Assembly (NCBI GenBank): GCA_032433595.1
Contig: JASWJB010000117.1
Coordinates: forward strand, 1-64,000
Length of the DNA: 64,000 nucleotides
Source of the DNA: Conoideocrella luteorostrata
Lineage: Eukaryota; Ascomycota; Sordariomycetes; Hypocreales; Clavicipitaceae
Direction of reading: 5' to 3'
Shown one piece after another: positions 11,619-21,365 of this stretch. The stretch's first letter is position 1. Every line of letters starts with the position of its first letter. Below the pieces are notes generated by a model. That model searched no databases and was not told the DNA's origin. It saw nothing but the letters and a program-made list of their open reading frames with translations. Made by a program: the position numbers and the translations under genes.

Positions 11619-11990
11619 CTAGCAAGCGTAATTGACGACAATGGTTAGGCTCTGCCGTGCGCTTTCCTCAAGCCGGCCTATGTGAGGTTAGTAACGTTCT
11701 CTCACTGGTAGAAAAAACCTTTGTAAAGGCATGTCTATGTCAACACACATTCAGTCCCCCGTGCTTCATTACGAAAGGTCATGATGATGTTCATCCTAAG
11801 AACAACGATCTCCTTGTTCACCTGAAGTGTGTCGCTCTTGACCTTTCCCACGTCAGTAATGGCTTCCCAACACATGTTCGATTCCCTGAGATGGTGGCCT
11901 ATGTTGCCTAGCCATCTTGTGATGCGGTCGAGAGGGTGACTTGACCGTCACTTGAACAGCTCAAAGCCAGCTTTGCACGGGAATTTAGCA
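11619..11990 (-). pseudogene. Broken 5' part of the NLR gene
   Basis: The frame of the NLR first exon continues upstream (NIEEAVCRIKEVV) to a TAG at 11619-11621, then goes on in frame as RLEESARQSLTIVVNYAC. A phase-compatible intron (GTGTGTTGAC ... ACTAACCTCACATAG, with branch site) would join this to a further coding-like exon containing DRITRWLGNIGHHL, WEAITDVGKVKSDT and VNKEIVVLRMNIIM. A second in-frame TGA lies at 11948-11950. Either stop needs only one C-to-T change (CAG/CGA to TAG/TGA). Either the N-terminal domain is lost, or splicing I cannot reconstruct avoids the stops. Moderate to low certainty. Confidence 0.45.
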
Positions 11991-12600
11991 CTTCATTATC
12001 AACGAAGGATAAACATGGGCCTTACGTCAAATATCAGAAATAATAAACATCACATCATGGATGTGTCAACTGGGTTAGCCATCATATTTACAAATTTTGG
12101 GCAAATGTCTCATAGTGATCCAACGTAGGGTAGATCAAAGAGATGGCCTTCTTGGATTTGTGGGTCTGCAGGCCGTTGAGTGATTCACCTCAAAGATGTG
12201 TTGATGTGATTCACACTCTTTACGGCCGCCTCACAGGCCCACAAGGTCTTTTGTTTTTCTTCATTGTCGTAGGACCTAGCTTTTAGCTAGATCATCATCA
12301 TATTGATCACTATCTTCCATTTTTTGTCACAACAGCAGGATATTCGAAGCCCGATTTCAGCCAATTTATCAGCGGCTGGGCTGCGCATAATCCAAGGCCC
12401 AATGCGACCTCTCACAGAGGCAGCCTCGTCTTACACCCGTGTACGGTACGGCATCATGCCTGCCGCTTTTGGGCACCCGGGGTGGCCATGGAGGCAACCA
12501 TCGTAGGTGTGATCCCGTCTCTCACATGGCGCAATTCAAAACGGCACTCTGTGGCCGCAAAGCTTCTTGTTTGACTAGTTCGCAACAAACCGCACAATGT
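11991..12600. other. Intergenic, no gene recognised
   Basis: No domain-bearing frame is present. It lies between the decayed NLR 5' end and the decayed gene at 12640. Confidence 0.5.
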
Positions 12601-12639
12601 CCTGGAAATGGACCCCTCGCAATAAGCCCCGGAGAATAC

Positions 12640-13145
12640 GAACTGCTCATCTCGATTATTTCCAGGCTGAAACGGAAGCTAGACAATTATTTCTCAGGTC
12701 CTGTTGCGGCAACGGCGATGACCAGCACGCTTTAGACCGAGGCCTAGACTTGTATGCAACTATCGTGGAGGGTCGCATGCAAGATTACGAAAGCGCTACG
12801 ACCGGCGTTTTGAACACATTGTGGAAATCCCATCCCGAATTTTCCTACGTCAAGCGGCGAGATTGCAAGCCTGGTTAGGTCTACAACATCCCAAACGACC
12901 ATCGCCGACGTTGCCGACCAACTCTTTGACCACTTCGAAGTAGATGAAACCAACCGGAGACCGCACAATGACGTTATGCGGCATCTAGTATTCGCGGCGA
13001 TGGGCTAGTTCACTATGCTGTACACCGCCAAGTTCGAGTCTCCAACTGGTGATTTCGCGACGAAGACGGACGGCTGGGGCTGCATCTTCTGGCCTTGTGT
13101 TGTCAAGCCTCTCCCACATTATTTGCAGGCGGGTGGCGGGAGACA
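12640..13145 (+). pseudogene. Decayed fungal gene of unknown function
   Basis: Two frames add up to one protein-like sequence: first HLDYFQAETEARQ ... LDLYATIVEGRMQDYE, then after a frameshift near 12795 ALRPAF-stop-THCGNPIPNFP, VADQLFDHFEVDETNRRP, NDVMRHLVFAAMG-stop-FTMLYTA. The stops are TGA at 12811-12813 and TAG at 13006-13008. Both fall where Trp (TGG) would fit, so both need one G-to-A change. The sequence reminds me of a widespread fungal hypothetical family found near other accessory genes, but I cannot name it. No intact gene remains. Confidence 0.55.
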
Positions 13146-13534
13146 ACGCAGATGACGGTGAGGTTGAAGTCGCGACGGGATACCGGGCGCGCCCTGGCAG
13201 GCGGGCTACGGGCTTTATCAACATTATCACACATTATCACGCAAGGCAGCGAACCAGCTCTTAGAATGTGCTGTGGTATGGAGTAGCCTAAACCATTTTT
13301 AGCCGCGATCAGCACCACACCACCGTCGCGAGCTGCTGCTTGGCATGCAAGCTTCATGAAGTCGTCGCCAAGCTGCTGATAACTGCGAGGCGCAGCCTGC
13401 TTGTACGGGAGTAGAATATTTTCAGGATGCCAGGGTTTCGGAACATAACCTGGAATAGGAGGATCCAGAGCCCCAGCTGTAGCAGGACGACGGCGTTGAA
13501 TTATTTCACGTAGCTAGGCAAGAACTTAGGTGAG
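13103..13534 (-). other. Open frame fragment of unknown identity
   Basis: The minus-strand frame is open for about 140 codons, beginning after a possible splice acceptor (CCTAG) with LREIIQRRRPATAG, then PPIPGYVPKPWHPEN and DDFMKLACQAAARDGG. It has no start codon in good context and overlaps the plus-strand pseudogene at its end. It may be a gene fragment or chance. Unrecognised. Confidence 0.25.
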
Positions 13535-13909
13535 CTCTCTATATGGTAATCCTTACTCAGCACTGATGCTTGATGACCAGCCCTACTGTCACGGCAAAAG
13601 AACCTCCAGCAATACCTACAAAGCCCGAATCTTGTCATGATGGAGAGGGCTTGGCTCTCTGCATCTGAATTATATCTACGCTCTTACAAGCAGATTGAAT
13701 GCAAACGCGTAGCATTTTAGAGTATTAAACTAGTCAGCTACAGATAATATTCTTGTTCAATTGAGTTTTGCTGTACTGTTGCGTGGGCCAGTATCATATC
13801 TCGTGAATATTTTGCGACCGCATGCGCATGGCATGGCTTGGGTGAAGCCTGTCTGTTTGCAGACCTGTGTGGGCGGGTCAAGAACGCACACTTTTGTGAG
13901 GTTGTTGCG

Positions 13910-14296
13910 CGGTACGCATGCGTAGAGCAGAGCGCCAAGCATCTACATAATATTCCAGCTCAATATAATGCTTCTACACATTCAACTCGATTAGTGCAAG
14001 ATTGGTTGCGTACGTGGGCTCGGGATCACGGCGTTGAAGCTGTGGATTGGCCCCTTTACTCGCCTGGCTTTCATCCAATTGAAAATCTATGGAAGATGCT
14101 TAAAGAGGGCATTTGCAAGCGTTTTTCACTGCTTGAAGTGACTCCAAAGAATGCCGATAGCTTGCAAAGGCTCTGTGAGGCTGAATTCGAGGTTTGGGAG
14201 GATTTTCAAGAAGAGCTAATGGAAAAGCTTGTTGAGTCAATGCCGCGCAGACTTGAAGCCGTCATCGCACATGACGGGCTATACACAAAGTATTAA
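13910..14296 (+). pseudogene. 5'-truncated Tc1/mariner-type DDE transposase
   Basis: The frame encodes the C-terminal half of a Tc1/mariner transposase: NASTHSTRLVQDWL, then the hallmark VDWPLYSPGFHPIENLWKML with the last two catalytic-region landmarks (D of DWP and E of IENLW), then a helical tail to TAA at 14294. In active elements the first of these motifs reads xxDNAxxH; here the acidic residue is replaced (QYNASTH). The N-terminal DNA-binding half is absent and no terminal inverted repeats could be found. A dead remnant, cut at its 5' side before about 13930. Confidence 0.8.
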
Positions 14297-14428
14297 ATAG
14301 ACGGACAGAATTTTCAGCTTCTGAATAATGCGGAGAATATTCAACTCCAATAAAAAACTTAGATTTGGCCAAGAAAAGCTTTCAAATTGCTGGATCAATA
14401 TCGGGGATGTCGTGTCATATGGAGTGGA

Positions 14429-14634
14429 TGTGGGTTGCACAGGGTGTGCAACAGGTGATCTAGATCAACTGCTTCAAAATAGAATATATTCAATAATAGT
14501 CAAGTCGGTTATCTAAGAAGGGAAAACAAGTCAAGCTATGATGCCTACGATACCCGTATAAATAGGGTGGACGAAAGGTGACCACGTGACGATATCCGTG
14601 CTCTTATTGTGTGCTTGGCGGCGATATTCCAACA
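14429..14634 (-). mobile_element. Solo LTR with perfect target duplication
   Basis: It runs from TGTGGGTTGCACAGGG to GCGATATTCCAACA on the plus strand (206 bp). Read on the minus strand it is TGTTGGAATA...CCCACA, with TG...CA ends. An exact duplication GTGGA flanks it (14424-14428, 14635-14639). It contains CCCGTATAAATAGGG (the TATA region of the LTR) and GTGACCACGTGAC. It inserted just 3' of the transposase remnant. Confidence 0.92.
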
Positions 14635-14835
14635 GTGGATCGTCACTTTTGTCCCATGCACTGCACCTCAATCGAACAAAAAAGATGTAAAAAATTATGT
14701 TGATACTCCCAAACTGAATAACAAATCCAAGTCCCCACTTTATATATATTTATATTGTTATTAGTAGATAAATTCCGTGTCTAATTTACTCAAACTGCAT
14801 ATTTTTTCTGTCAGTTGCTCCTCCGCGGCCCTCTC

Positions 14836-15636
14836 TCATGACCGAGCAATATCAAATTCCGTCCGATACCAGTTCTGTATAGCCTTCGTATCTCCAGTAA
14901 TAGCAACAGTATCATATCTCTTCCTGGCCTCCTTCGCCGCAGCACCGTCGTTAACCATACGGCCAAACCACTTGCCATGCTTCCGCGCTGCCGCCTCGAT
15001 TTTATCAATAGCTGCCACGAACTCAGGTTCGTCGCCTCGTGCAGGCACATAACCGAGAAGCGACTGCGCCAAGTCATTAGGGCCAATGAAGACCAGGTCT
15101 ACACCAGGCACAGCGCAAATGGCTTCCACGTCTGCCACACCAGCACGCGTTTCAATTTGGATCATGGTCAAGATGGTCCCATTGGCAGACTGCATGTACT
15201 CGGGGATTGTGAGGCCATGTCCAATGGCTGGGAATGCCGAGCCCTGACCACGAACACCGTGGGGCGGGAACTTGGACGACTGGACAACTTGCTCGGCCTC
15301 TTGTGCATTGCTGATTTGCGGCACCATGATGCCGTGGGCACCTGTGTCCAGGGCTCGTTTTATAATGTCATGTGCGGGCCCGCGGATACGAATAATCGGT
15401 GATACGCCAAGGGCGGAGATGGCGGCGACAGAGTTGTGCATTGAGTCGTCGCTAATATGTCCGTGTTCGCAGTCGAGGATGATGCCATCTAGTCCTGTTA
15501 AGGAGACGATTTGGGCTTGTCTCACTGAAGGAATGGCGACGAATGTCATGAGGGGAAACTCCCCGGCTTTTATCTTGTTGAGAAGCCTGAGTCGAGGATT
15601 CATGATCGTGGCTGTGAGCGTGGTAGGACACTTCAT
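14836..15636 (-). CDS. HpcH/HpaI-family aldolase/citrate-lyase-like enzyme
   Basis: 266 aa from one exon, the usual size for the family. These class II pyruvate aldolases cleave 4-hydroxy-2-oxo acids to pyruvate plus an aldehyde using a divalent metal. Visible landmarks are DGIILDCEHGHIS (N-terminal barrel strand with the catalytic-base region), IIRIRGPAHDIIKRALD (the Arg that binds substrate), GAHGIMVPQI, the metal-ligand Glu in MIQIETRAGV and the metal-ligand Asp in LVFIGPNDLA. No signal peptide, so it is likely cytosolic. A second Met (residue 12, 15603) is an alternative start. It is divergent from the MFS gene at 16282 across a 645-bp promoter with a paired GGAGGAGCTC motif shared with the RidA/dioxygenase promoter, which argues for joint regulation. 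The exact substrate is unknown. Confidence 0.9.
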   Translation of the reverse strand: MKCPTTLTATIMNPRLRLLNKIKAGEFPLMTFVAIPSVRQAQIVSLTGLDGIILDCEHGHISDDSMHNSVAAISALGVSPIIRIRGPAHDIIKRALDTGAHGIMVPQISNAQEAEQVVQSSKFPPHGVRGQGSAFPAIGHGLTIPEYMQSANGTILTMIQIETRAGVADVEAICAVPGVDLVFIGPNDLAQSLLGYVPARGDEPEFVAAIDKIEAAARKHGKWFGRMVNDGAAAKEARKRYDTVAITGDTKAIQNWYRTEFDIARS

Positions 15637-15859
15637 TGTGCGTGAGGCGTTGTTATGCTAAACTGGGGGGTTCAAAACGAAGCCTTGTAAAGAGGGGACA
15701 GCTGTCCGTCTGCAAGGGGTGAGGGAATGTAATATAATGGTAGACATGCGCGTCAGAGTCCCCAGAAAATACGAAGTCTTTTTACGCTCTCATAAATAAT
15801 TGTTCGCGTGCTCGGTCGCAGCAAAGCCAAATTCGGGGCGTCCCCAGGTCAGCTCCACT

Positions 15860-15930
15860 GGGAGGAGCTCTCCATCAGATAAGCCAACCTTGAAGAGCGC
15901 CAAAACTAGCCACTAACGAGAGCTCCTCCC
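15860..15930. promoter_or_regulatory. Inverted pair of GGAGGAGCTC motifs in the aldolase/MFS divergent promoter
   Basis: GGGAGGAGCTCTC at 15860-15872 and its exact reverse complement GAGAGCTCCTCCC at 15918-15930, 45 bp apart, midway between two divergent genes. The same core occurs twice in the promoter at 19331-19931. Likely a binding site of a shared, possibly dimeric regulator (inference). Confidence 0.6.
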
Positions 15931-15944
15931 CGCGGTAGAACGAA

Positions 15945-15971
15945 TACGGAGTAACTACTCTGTACTCCGTA
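15945..15971. promoter_or_regulatory. TACGGAGTA / TACTCCGTA inverted pair
   Basis: TACGGAGTA at 15945-15953 and its reverse complement at 15963-15971, in the same divergent promoter. The 9-mer recurs in other intergenic regions of the window (see findings). Function unknown. Confidence 0.5.
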
Positions 15972-16281
15972 CATGGCTGTCCTATCTATCCACATAGCAT
16001 CTCTATCGTCCAATCCTATCACACTGAATTCCCTCGACAATTAATGACCCCAAATTCGGAGCGCCGAGTCAACAATGCCAAGTACCACTACCAACGCTAA
16101 TTGCCAGACCACAGGAAAGTTCGTGTACGGTATCATGTTCTCCTTGAAAAGCCATGGAGGGGAACCGACGAATTGTTTAAGAAGAGCTAATGCAGTGTCA
16201 TGTTCTTCATGAACCACCCTCACTCTACAGCCAAGTCGCCATTCCAACCGCACCAATTCATTCAAACCTCTGTCTGAGTCT

Positions 16282-17790
16282 ATGTCACTCGGGAGCACGT
16301 ACGTTATGAATGATAGTGTTAAGAGAGAGAGATCCTCTCAGTTAGGGGAGGTGAGCACCATCTACTACCGAATGCCTGCCTCGATTGTCACTCTCACAGA
16401 AAATGAGAGAGCAAGCCTCAACAAGAAGCTCGTGCGCAAGATCGATCTTGTTATCCTACCGATCATTAGCATTCTATACATCCTGAACTATATCGACCGA
16501 CAGAACTTGGCTGCTGCCAAACTTCATGGTATTACCGATGATCTCAACATGACCACTGAGCAATTCGCTGCCTCTATCTCTATTCTCTTTGTAGGCTACT
16601 TGCCCTTCCAAATCCCCAGCAACCTCATCATCACCAAGGTGACTCGCCCTGGTTTGTATATCTGTGGTGCCGTGGTTGTCTGGGGATCAATCTCGGCAGC
16701 CACAGCTGCCGTCCAGAACTACGCACAGTTGCTCGCTGTTCGTGCCGCCTTGGGAGTCGCGGAAGCCGTCTTTTTCCCCGGCGCGATCTACTATCTATCC
16801 GCTTGGTACACAAGAACCGAACTCGGAAAGCGAATTGCAGGCCTGTATATTGCCCAACAGGTCGGTAATGCGTTTGGTGGCCTTTTCGCGGCAGCAATTT
16901 TCCAACTTGATGGGACGCATGGTATCAAAGGATGGCAGTGGCTCTTTATCATCGAAGGCGCCGCCACGGTTGGCAGTGGTATTATCTGTGCCTTCTTCAT
17001 GCCGGAATTTCCATACAATAGTCGCATTCTCACTGCAACCCAGAGAGATCTTGCTGTCTGGCGTGTCGAGTGTGATGCCGGTGCCGCAGAAAGTGCGGAG
17101 AAGGAGAGCGTGCTAAAGGGCCTTGCTATGGCTCTGGCAGACCCGAAACTCCAGCTGCTCATCTTGTGCAATATGCTCTCGCAAGCACAGGGCTCTATTG
17201 CGAATTACTTTCCCACCCTGGTCGCTTCGCTCAACTTTGGCAGCACAGTCAGCTTGCTGCTTACCGCGCCGCCTTATGTGTTAGCAGGCGCAGTCTATTA
17301 CGTCCTCATGTGGTACTCGGACCGTAAGAACACGGCGTACACTATAATAATGGGTTGTATTTCCATGGCATCGTTTATGTATATTATTTCCATGGCTACT
17401 CTCAACGTTGGGGCTCGCTACTTTTCCATGATGATTTTGCCGTTTGCTTCTGTTGGACCACAGCTCTTGCTCTTCAAGACTGTTAACTTGCACCTCGCGC
17501 GACCTATTGCCAAGCGTGCAGTTGCCTCAGCTCTCGTCAATGCTATCGGTGGCACATCCAACATTTGGGCGTCGTATCTTTACTATGCTCCCCCGCACTT
17601 TTACGCTGTATTTGGCACCCTCATGGGCTGTGCGGCCTTATTTGCTGTCACCATTACTGTCTACCGATGGGTGGTTTTGCGGGAGAATAAGCGTCTCGAT
17701 TCAGGAGACCCGGATCAGATTGTAAAGGTGAAGAAAGGTGGTGTCACGGAGGAAATGATTCAGCTTAACTGGCGCTACGGAATGTATTGA
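16282..17790 (+). CDS. MFS transporter of the anion:cation symporter (Dal5/Tna1-like) type
   Basis: 502 aa, one exon. The first membrane segment ends in the family hallmark LNYIDRQNLAAAKLHGI, followed by the amphipathic TTEQFAASISILFVGYL helix. About twelve hydrophobic segments can be counted in two sets of six, with a cytoplasmic loop around residues 240-285 (DLAVWRVECDAGAAESAE). Fungal members of this group import allantoate, nicotinate, biotin precursors, tartrate and other organic anions at the plasma membrane. The start is uncertain: Met1, Met9 or Met31 (16372) are all possible, and Met31 gives the usual N-terminal length. Paired head-to-head with the aldolase, it probably imports or exports that pathway's acid (inference). 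Confidence 0.9.
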   Translation: MSLGSTYVMNDSVKRERSSQLGEVSTIYYRMPASIVTLTENERASLNKKLVRKIDLVILPIISILYILNYIDRQNLAAAKLHGITDDLNMTTEQFAASISILFVGYLPFQIPSNLIITKVTRPGLYICGAVVVWGSISAATAAVQNYAQLLAVRAALGVAEAVFFPGAIYYLSAWYTRTELGKRIAGLYIAQQVGNAFGGLFAAAIFQLDGTHGIKGWQWLFIIEGAATVGSGIICAFFMPEFPYNSRILTATQRDLAVWRVECDAGAAESAEKESVLKGLAMALADPKLQLLILCNMLSQAQGSIANYFPTLVASLNFGSTVSLLLTAPPYVLAGAVYYVLMWYSDRKNTAYTIIMGCISMASFMYIISMATLNVGARYFSMMILPFASVGPQLLLFKTVNLHLARPIAKRAVASALVNAIGGTSNIWASYLYYAPPHFYAVFGTLMGCAALFAVTITVYRWVVLRENKRLDSGDPDQIVKVKKGGVTEEMIQLNWRYGMY

Positions 17791-18839
17791 TCCGAGAGGA
17801 TGAGTTGGTGCTTGGTAGCAAAGTGCAACAGGGTATGGGGTATATTATTCAGCCTTGTGGCGAATTACTGACGTTTATTAGGTTGAGTCGTTGATCTGTT
17901 GGAGGCTGTGGATACGAAAGATAGGCAGAAGCTTGGAAGGTTGATTATTGGTCTGTAGATTAGTATGAGGTACTCGGCAGAACCTTATAGTGACTGGTAA
18001 CGGTCATAATGACTGCCACCTATGCGACTATTAGCCTATTTGTTTTGGCGCCATATGAATGGCGGGATGTTTTTGAGACGAGATTTGCTTCTGTCAAAAG
18101 ATCAGTGCCGTAAAAACCTAGTAAGTAAGAAGCTAGAGCCAGGAGACAGCAGCCTAGTGCTTGCTCCACAACACGGGGAACGCGACGTATTCAGAACCAT
18201 GCCTTCGTCGGCGCAATGAGCATTGACAAGCAAGGCAGCACATATTGCATCTGGTTTACGAAGCGCTACTAGTATGGAATTGACAGTGCTGCATCAACTG
18301 ACCTACTTTGTGCCGTCTTGCCAGTTCGCATGCCCCGACTCCAAGGCTCCTTGGATAATTCTGTAGGCATACAAAGTCTTTATCATTGCATGGCGACGCG
18401 TATCCGGCGCTTGCCTGGGTCGATGCAAGTCGTTGGTATTAAGGATGGAGCTGTGGAAGGAGCTTTAGCATGGGCGCTGGTAGCTCGAGGAGATGTTCCT
18501 ATCTATTTTGGATACATCAGAGAAACTTGGAATTAATGAATTGGATGACTGGTGTCGAAACGGGGCCGAGCATGAGGACCATCGCATCTCGTTAAGCTGG
18601 TTCGGAAACGAAAGCTGGCCGCAAGCAATGCGGTGACTCCGGAAGCAAGATTGATTCGGGCCTTGATTCTCCGCAAATGTACAAATTTGTTGTTAAATTA
18701 CGCAAAAATTCAACATACGACACAAATAAGCACTGGCGTTGTTTTCCTTTTTATGTGTAATTTAATTGTGTGCGCCGAAAGAGGGCAAGGACCGACGTCT
18801 AGTTTATATATCCACAAAGTGACCAACTTTGAGCAACTC
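17791..18839. other. Intergenic with one possible gene fragment
   Basis: A plus-strand frame at 18318-18536 reads VVGIKDGAVEGALAWALVARGDVP near its end and could be a decayed gene end, but I do not recognise it and it has no supported start. Otherwise nothing is visible. Confidence 0.4.
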
Positions 18840-19330
18840 TTAGACTTGTGCAATGCATTCGATCTCAACAACCGTACCCTCTCCAGGAGGGAGTGCCTGT
18901 AGGCATGACCGAGAGGGCATAGGCTTGGGTAGGAAATCAATGTAGACTTCATTCATGGCAGCAAAATCCTTCATGTCTGCCAAATACACATTGTACTTGA
19001 CGACTTGCTCTAGGGATGATCCTGAAAGTTTCAAGACTTCCTTCAAGTTTTGCAGAACCGTCAGCTTTAAAAAACATCAAGTTAGTTACCGGCTAGGTAT
19101 CGATGTCGTATAGTAACTATGGTTCGACTCACCGTAGCTTGTTTGATCTCGCCTGTAGCAGTCTGACCGGCGCAGAACACTAGACCGGGGACCTTGGTAG
19201 CAGGGCCTGCAAGAACGTACACATGTTTAGTGAGCCTGGCGCATGGGTATCAGGGACTCTCAGAAGCAATGTCCTTACAGTTGTGGGGTTTGAGGGGAAA
19301 CTTAGTGCTTGAAATGAGTTGGCGAGACAT
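18840..19330 (-). CDS. RidA/YjgF/UK114-family protein (enamine/imine deaminase)
   Basis: Three exons, 19330-19279, 19206-19133 and 19064-18840, joined in frame give 116 aa, near the family's 120-130. Landmarks are GLVFCAGQTATGE (strand entering the trimer cleft), TLTVLQNLKEVLKLSG, QVVKYNVYLADMKDFAAMNEVY and the C-terminal VVEIECIAQV. The catalytic Arg of true RidA lies in an xPARxxx motif; here the matching stretch is KPMPSRSCLQALPPGEG, with an Arg nearby (PSRS). RidA proteins hydrolyse reactive 2-aminoacrylate and similar imines; other members act in specific degradation pathways. It is divergent from the 2OG dioxygenase, with a 601-bp shared promoter. Confidence 0.9.
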
Positions 19331-19398
19331 GTTGCTTTGGGTGTGAGGATAATTGTGTGAAGAGACTGCAGAACAGAGATGTTGGCAAATCAACCCAC

Positions 19399-19422
19399 CC
19401 CAAAAAAAAAAAAAAAAAAAAA
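19399..19422. repeat. Poly(A) run
   Basis: About twenty consecutive A residues in the RidA/dioxygenase divergent promoter. A simple poly(dA:dT) tract, often nucleosome-excluding in fungal promoters. Confidence 0.85.
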
Positions 19423-19512
19423 GCCAAGGCAGAGTAGACAATACACGCACTTGCTTTCAAGTTTTGATTTATGATTTTCTTGCATTTACAGAGTTTTTTT
19501 ATCGTGGAAATA

Positions 19513-19558
19513 GGAGGAGCTCTGATGTCCCACCTCAAGAAATGGGAGGAGCTCCTCC
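19513..19558. promoter_or_regulatory. Two GGAGGAGCTC motifs in the RidA/dioxygenase divergent promoter
   Basis: GGAGGAGCTCTG at 19513-19524 and the palindromic GGAGGAGCTCCTCC at 19545-19558. The same core occurs as an inverted pair at 15860-15930. A likely shared regulator site (inference). Confidence 0.6.
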
Positions 19559-19931
19559 GCCTCCCCCGCCAACCACACGTACGTCCACACAGTGCCAATG
19601 TTGGGTATGTGAGCACGTAACCAAAATGCGTTATTTTTTGTTGTGGTTCTAGACAGACGTTCGAGTAGGAGGAGCACGTCGCTTGTGGCTGCGAGTGTAT
19701 TATGTCGAGCTTTGCGAGCACACGACTTCTGGAGCGATCTGATTAGGATTCCCCTAGCTATACCGTAGTCCCCAGCCGTCCAGCAAACACGAATTGTTCT
19801 CTCACGATGTGCTGTCTTTTACATATAAGAGAGCATGCAACCACGCCGTTCAACTATTTAGCACAAAATAACAGTATAAGGCTCTTCTAGATGACTTATT
19901 CCATCTCAGCGTAATTGTCTTGATTGAAACT

Positions 19932-21365
19932 ATGGCTCCATCAGCTCCCTTCGATCCTCCTTCGGCCGATTTACCCGGCAAACCATTCGTTCCGGAATGG
20001 GTACCCCCCCCTGTGACACAGCAGCAGGAGGATTTCGCTCAACTTACCTCTATTGACTTGTCTTTACTCGATTCTGATGATCCGGCAATTGTCGCTCACC
20101 TGGTGAACCAGGTGAAGAGGGCGATTCGCGAGGATGGTTTTCTGTTCCTCGAAAACTACGGCGTTTCAGTAGTCCAGGTAACTACTAAGAAAACACCTAC
20201 AAAGGGGTATGACTGATGGAGATGTGTAGACTGAAATTTTCACATTAGCTCCACAGACAATTCGCCATCGCACAATACCTGTATAAGAACATCACCGAGG
20301 AAGACAAGGAACGCCTCCTCTTCCACCCCGAAACTGGAGTTTGGTCGGGATACAAGCATCCCTATGGATTCAAGGTGAATTGAAATTTCCTCGCATTATA
20401 CGCACAAACCCGGCCGATCCGTCGACTGACACCATTATTCTTAGCGTAAATGCGGCATTCCAGACGGCATTGAACAATTCAACTGGTACCGGCCCGACTG
20501 GGAAGACGTCGACAACCGCGTTCCCAAGTGTCTCCACCCTTTCATGGACGAAATCGAAGCATTCAGCAGCTACCTCACCAAGTCAGTCAATCGCAGGCTG
20601 CTCACCCTCTTCTCGCGAGTACTTGAGCTAGACGACGATTACCTCTGGAACAATGTCCAGTCCCACGGCGGACCCACGGGAGAAGGCTACTTCCGCCATG
20701 CCTTGTTCCGCCCGGCGGCAAGGGAGACCCGAGAAGCATCCAATGGTCTTCGCATGCACGGTCACACCGACTTTGGTTTGACGACGCTTCTGTTCTCAGT
20801 TCCGATATCGTGTCTGCAGATCTGGGGACGCGACGAGAAGTGGTACTATGTGCCGTACAAGCGCGGTGCCTTGGTCGTCAACATTGGTGATACGTTGGAG
20901 ATTGTATCGGGAGGTCACTTCAAGGCTACGCGACACCGTGTCTACCAGCCCCCCGTTGATCAGCTTCACGAGGAGCGTCTTTCACTGGTCTTGTTCAACA
21001 GCTCTGTCGGTGATTTGCGCATGACTCCCGCGCAAGGTAAGTCTGCGGACCCATCAATCTTTGGGAAGGAAAACGAGGCAAGACAAGACGACTGATTCGG
21101 CTTTTGCTTTGCTGTTGCAGAATCACCACTTATTCAACGAGACGGCTGCGTCAACGATCAGGGTGTGTACAGCGAGTTCAGGATGCGAACTGAGGAGGGC
21201 AAGCTCGTGCCAACGAACCGAGAGTGGCGCGAAATTCAGATTGCGACGGCTACGGACCCGACAGATATGGTGAGGAATCGAGTTGGTGCTGACCAGGTTC
21301 TTGTCAACGGAAAGGTCATGCAACAGCGCGAGTATATGGGTGTGAAGGTGCTTCTGCCTGTTTGA
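19932..21365 (+). CDS. 2-oxoglutarate/Fe(II)-dependent dioxygenase (isopenicillin-N-synthase-like)
   Basis: Four exons, 19932-20177, 20249-20374, 20445-21036 and 21121-21365, give 402 aa. The N-terminal DIOX_N part includes VKRAIREDGFLFLENYGVS. The middle has HPETGVWSGYKHPYGFK and DGIEQFNWYRPDWED. The iron facial triad is visible: His and Asp of MHGHTDFGLTT and the distal His of HFKATRHRVYQP. Arg and Ser of ERLSLVLF match the RxS that binds 2-oxoglutarate. These cytosolic enzymes hydroxylate or desaturate small molecules. The ATG at 19932 gives the natural N-terminus. The C-terminal tail (TNREWREIQIATATDP) suggests a conserved fungal subfamily, not a plant-type enzyme. The exact substrate is unknown; the context with aldolase, RidA and an anion transporter suggests oxidation in one pathway. 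Confidence 0.92.

Noticed and set aside
13738..13942. Minus-strand frames overlapping the transposase remnant, with Cys/His-rich stretches
   Set aside because: They are antisense shadows of the 13838-14296 frame, with no domain and no good start context.
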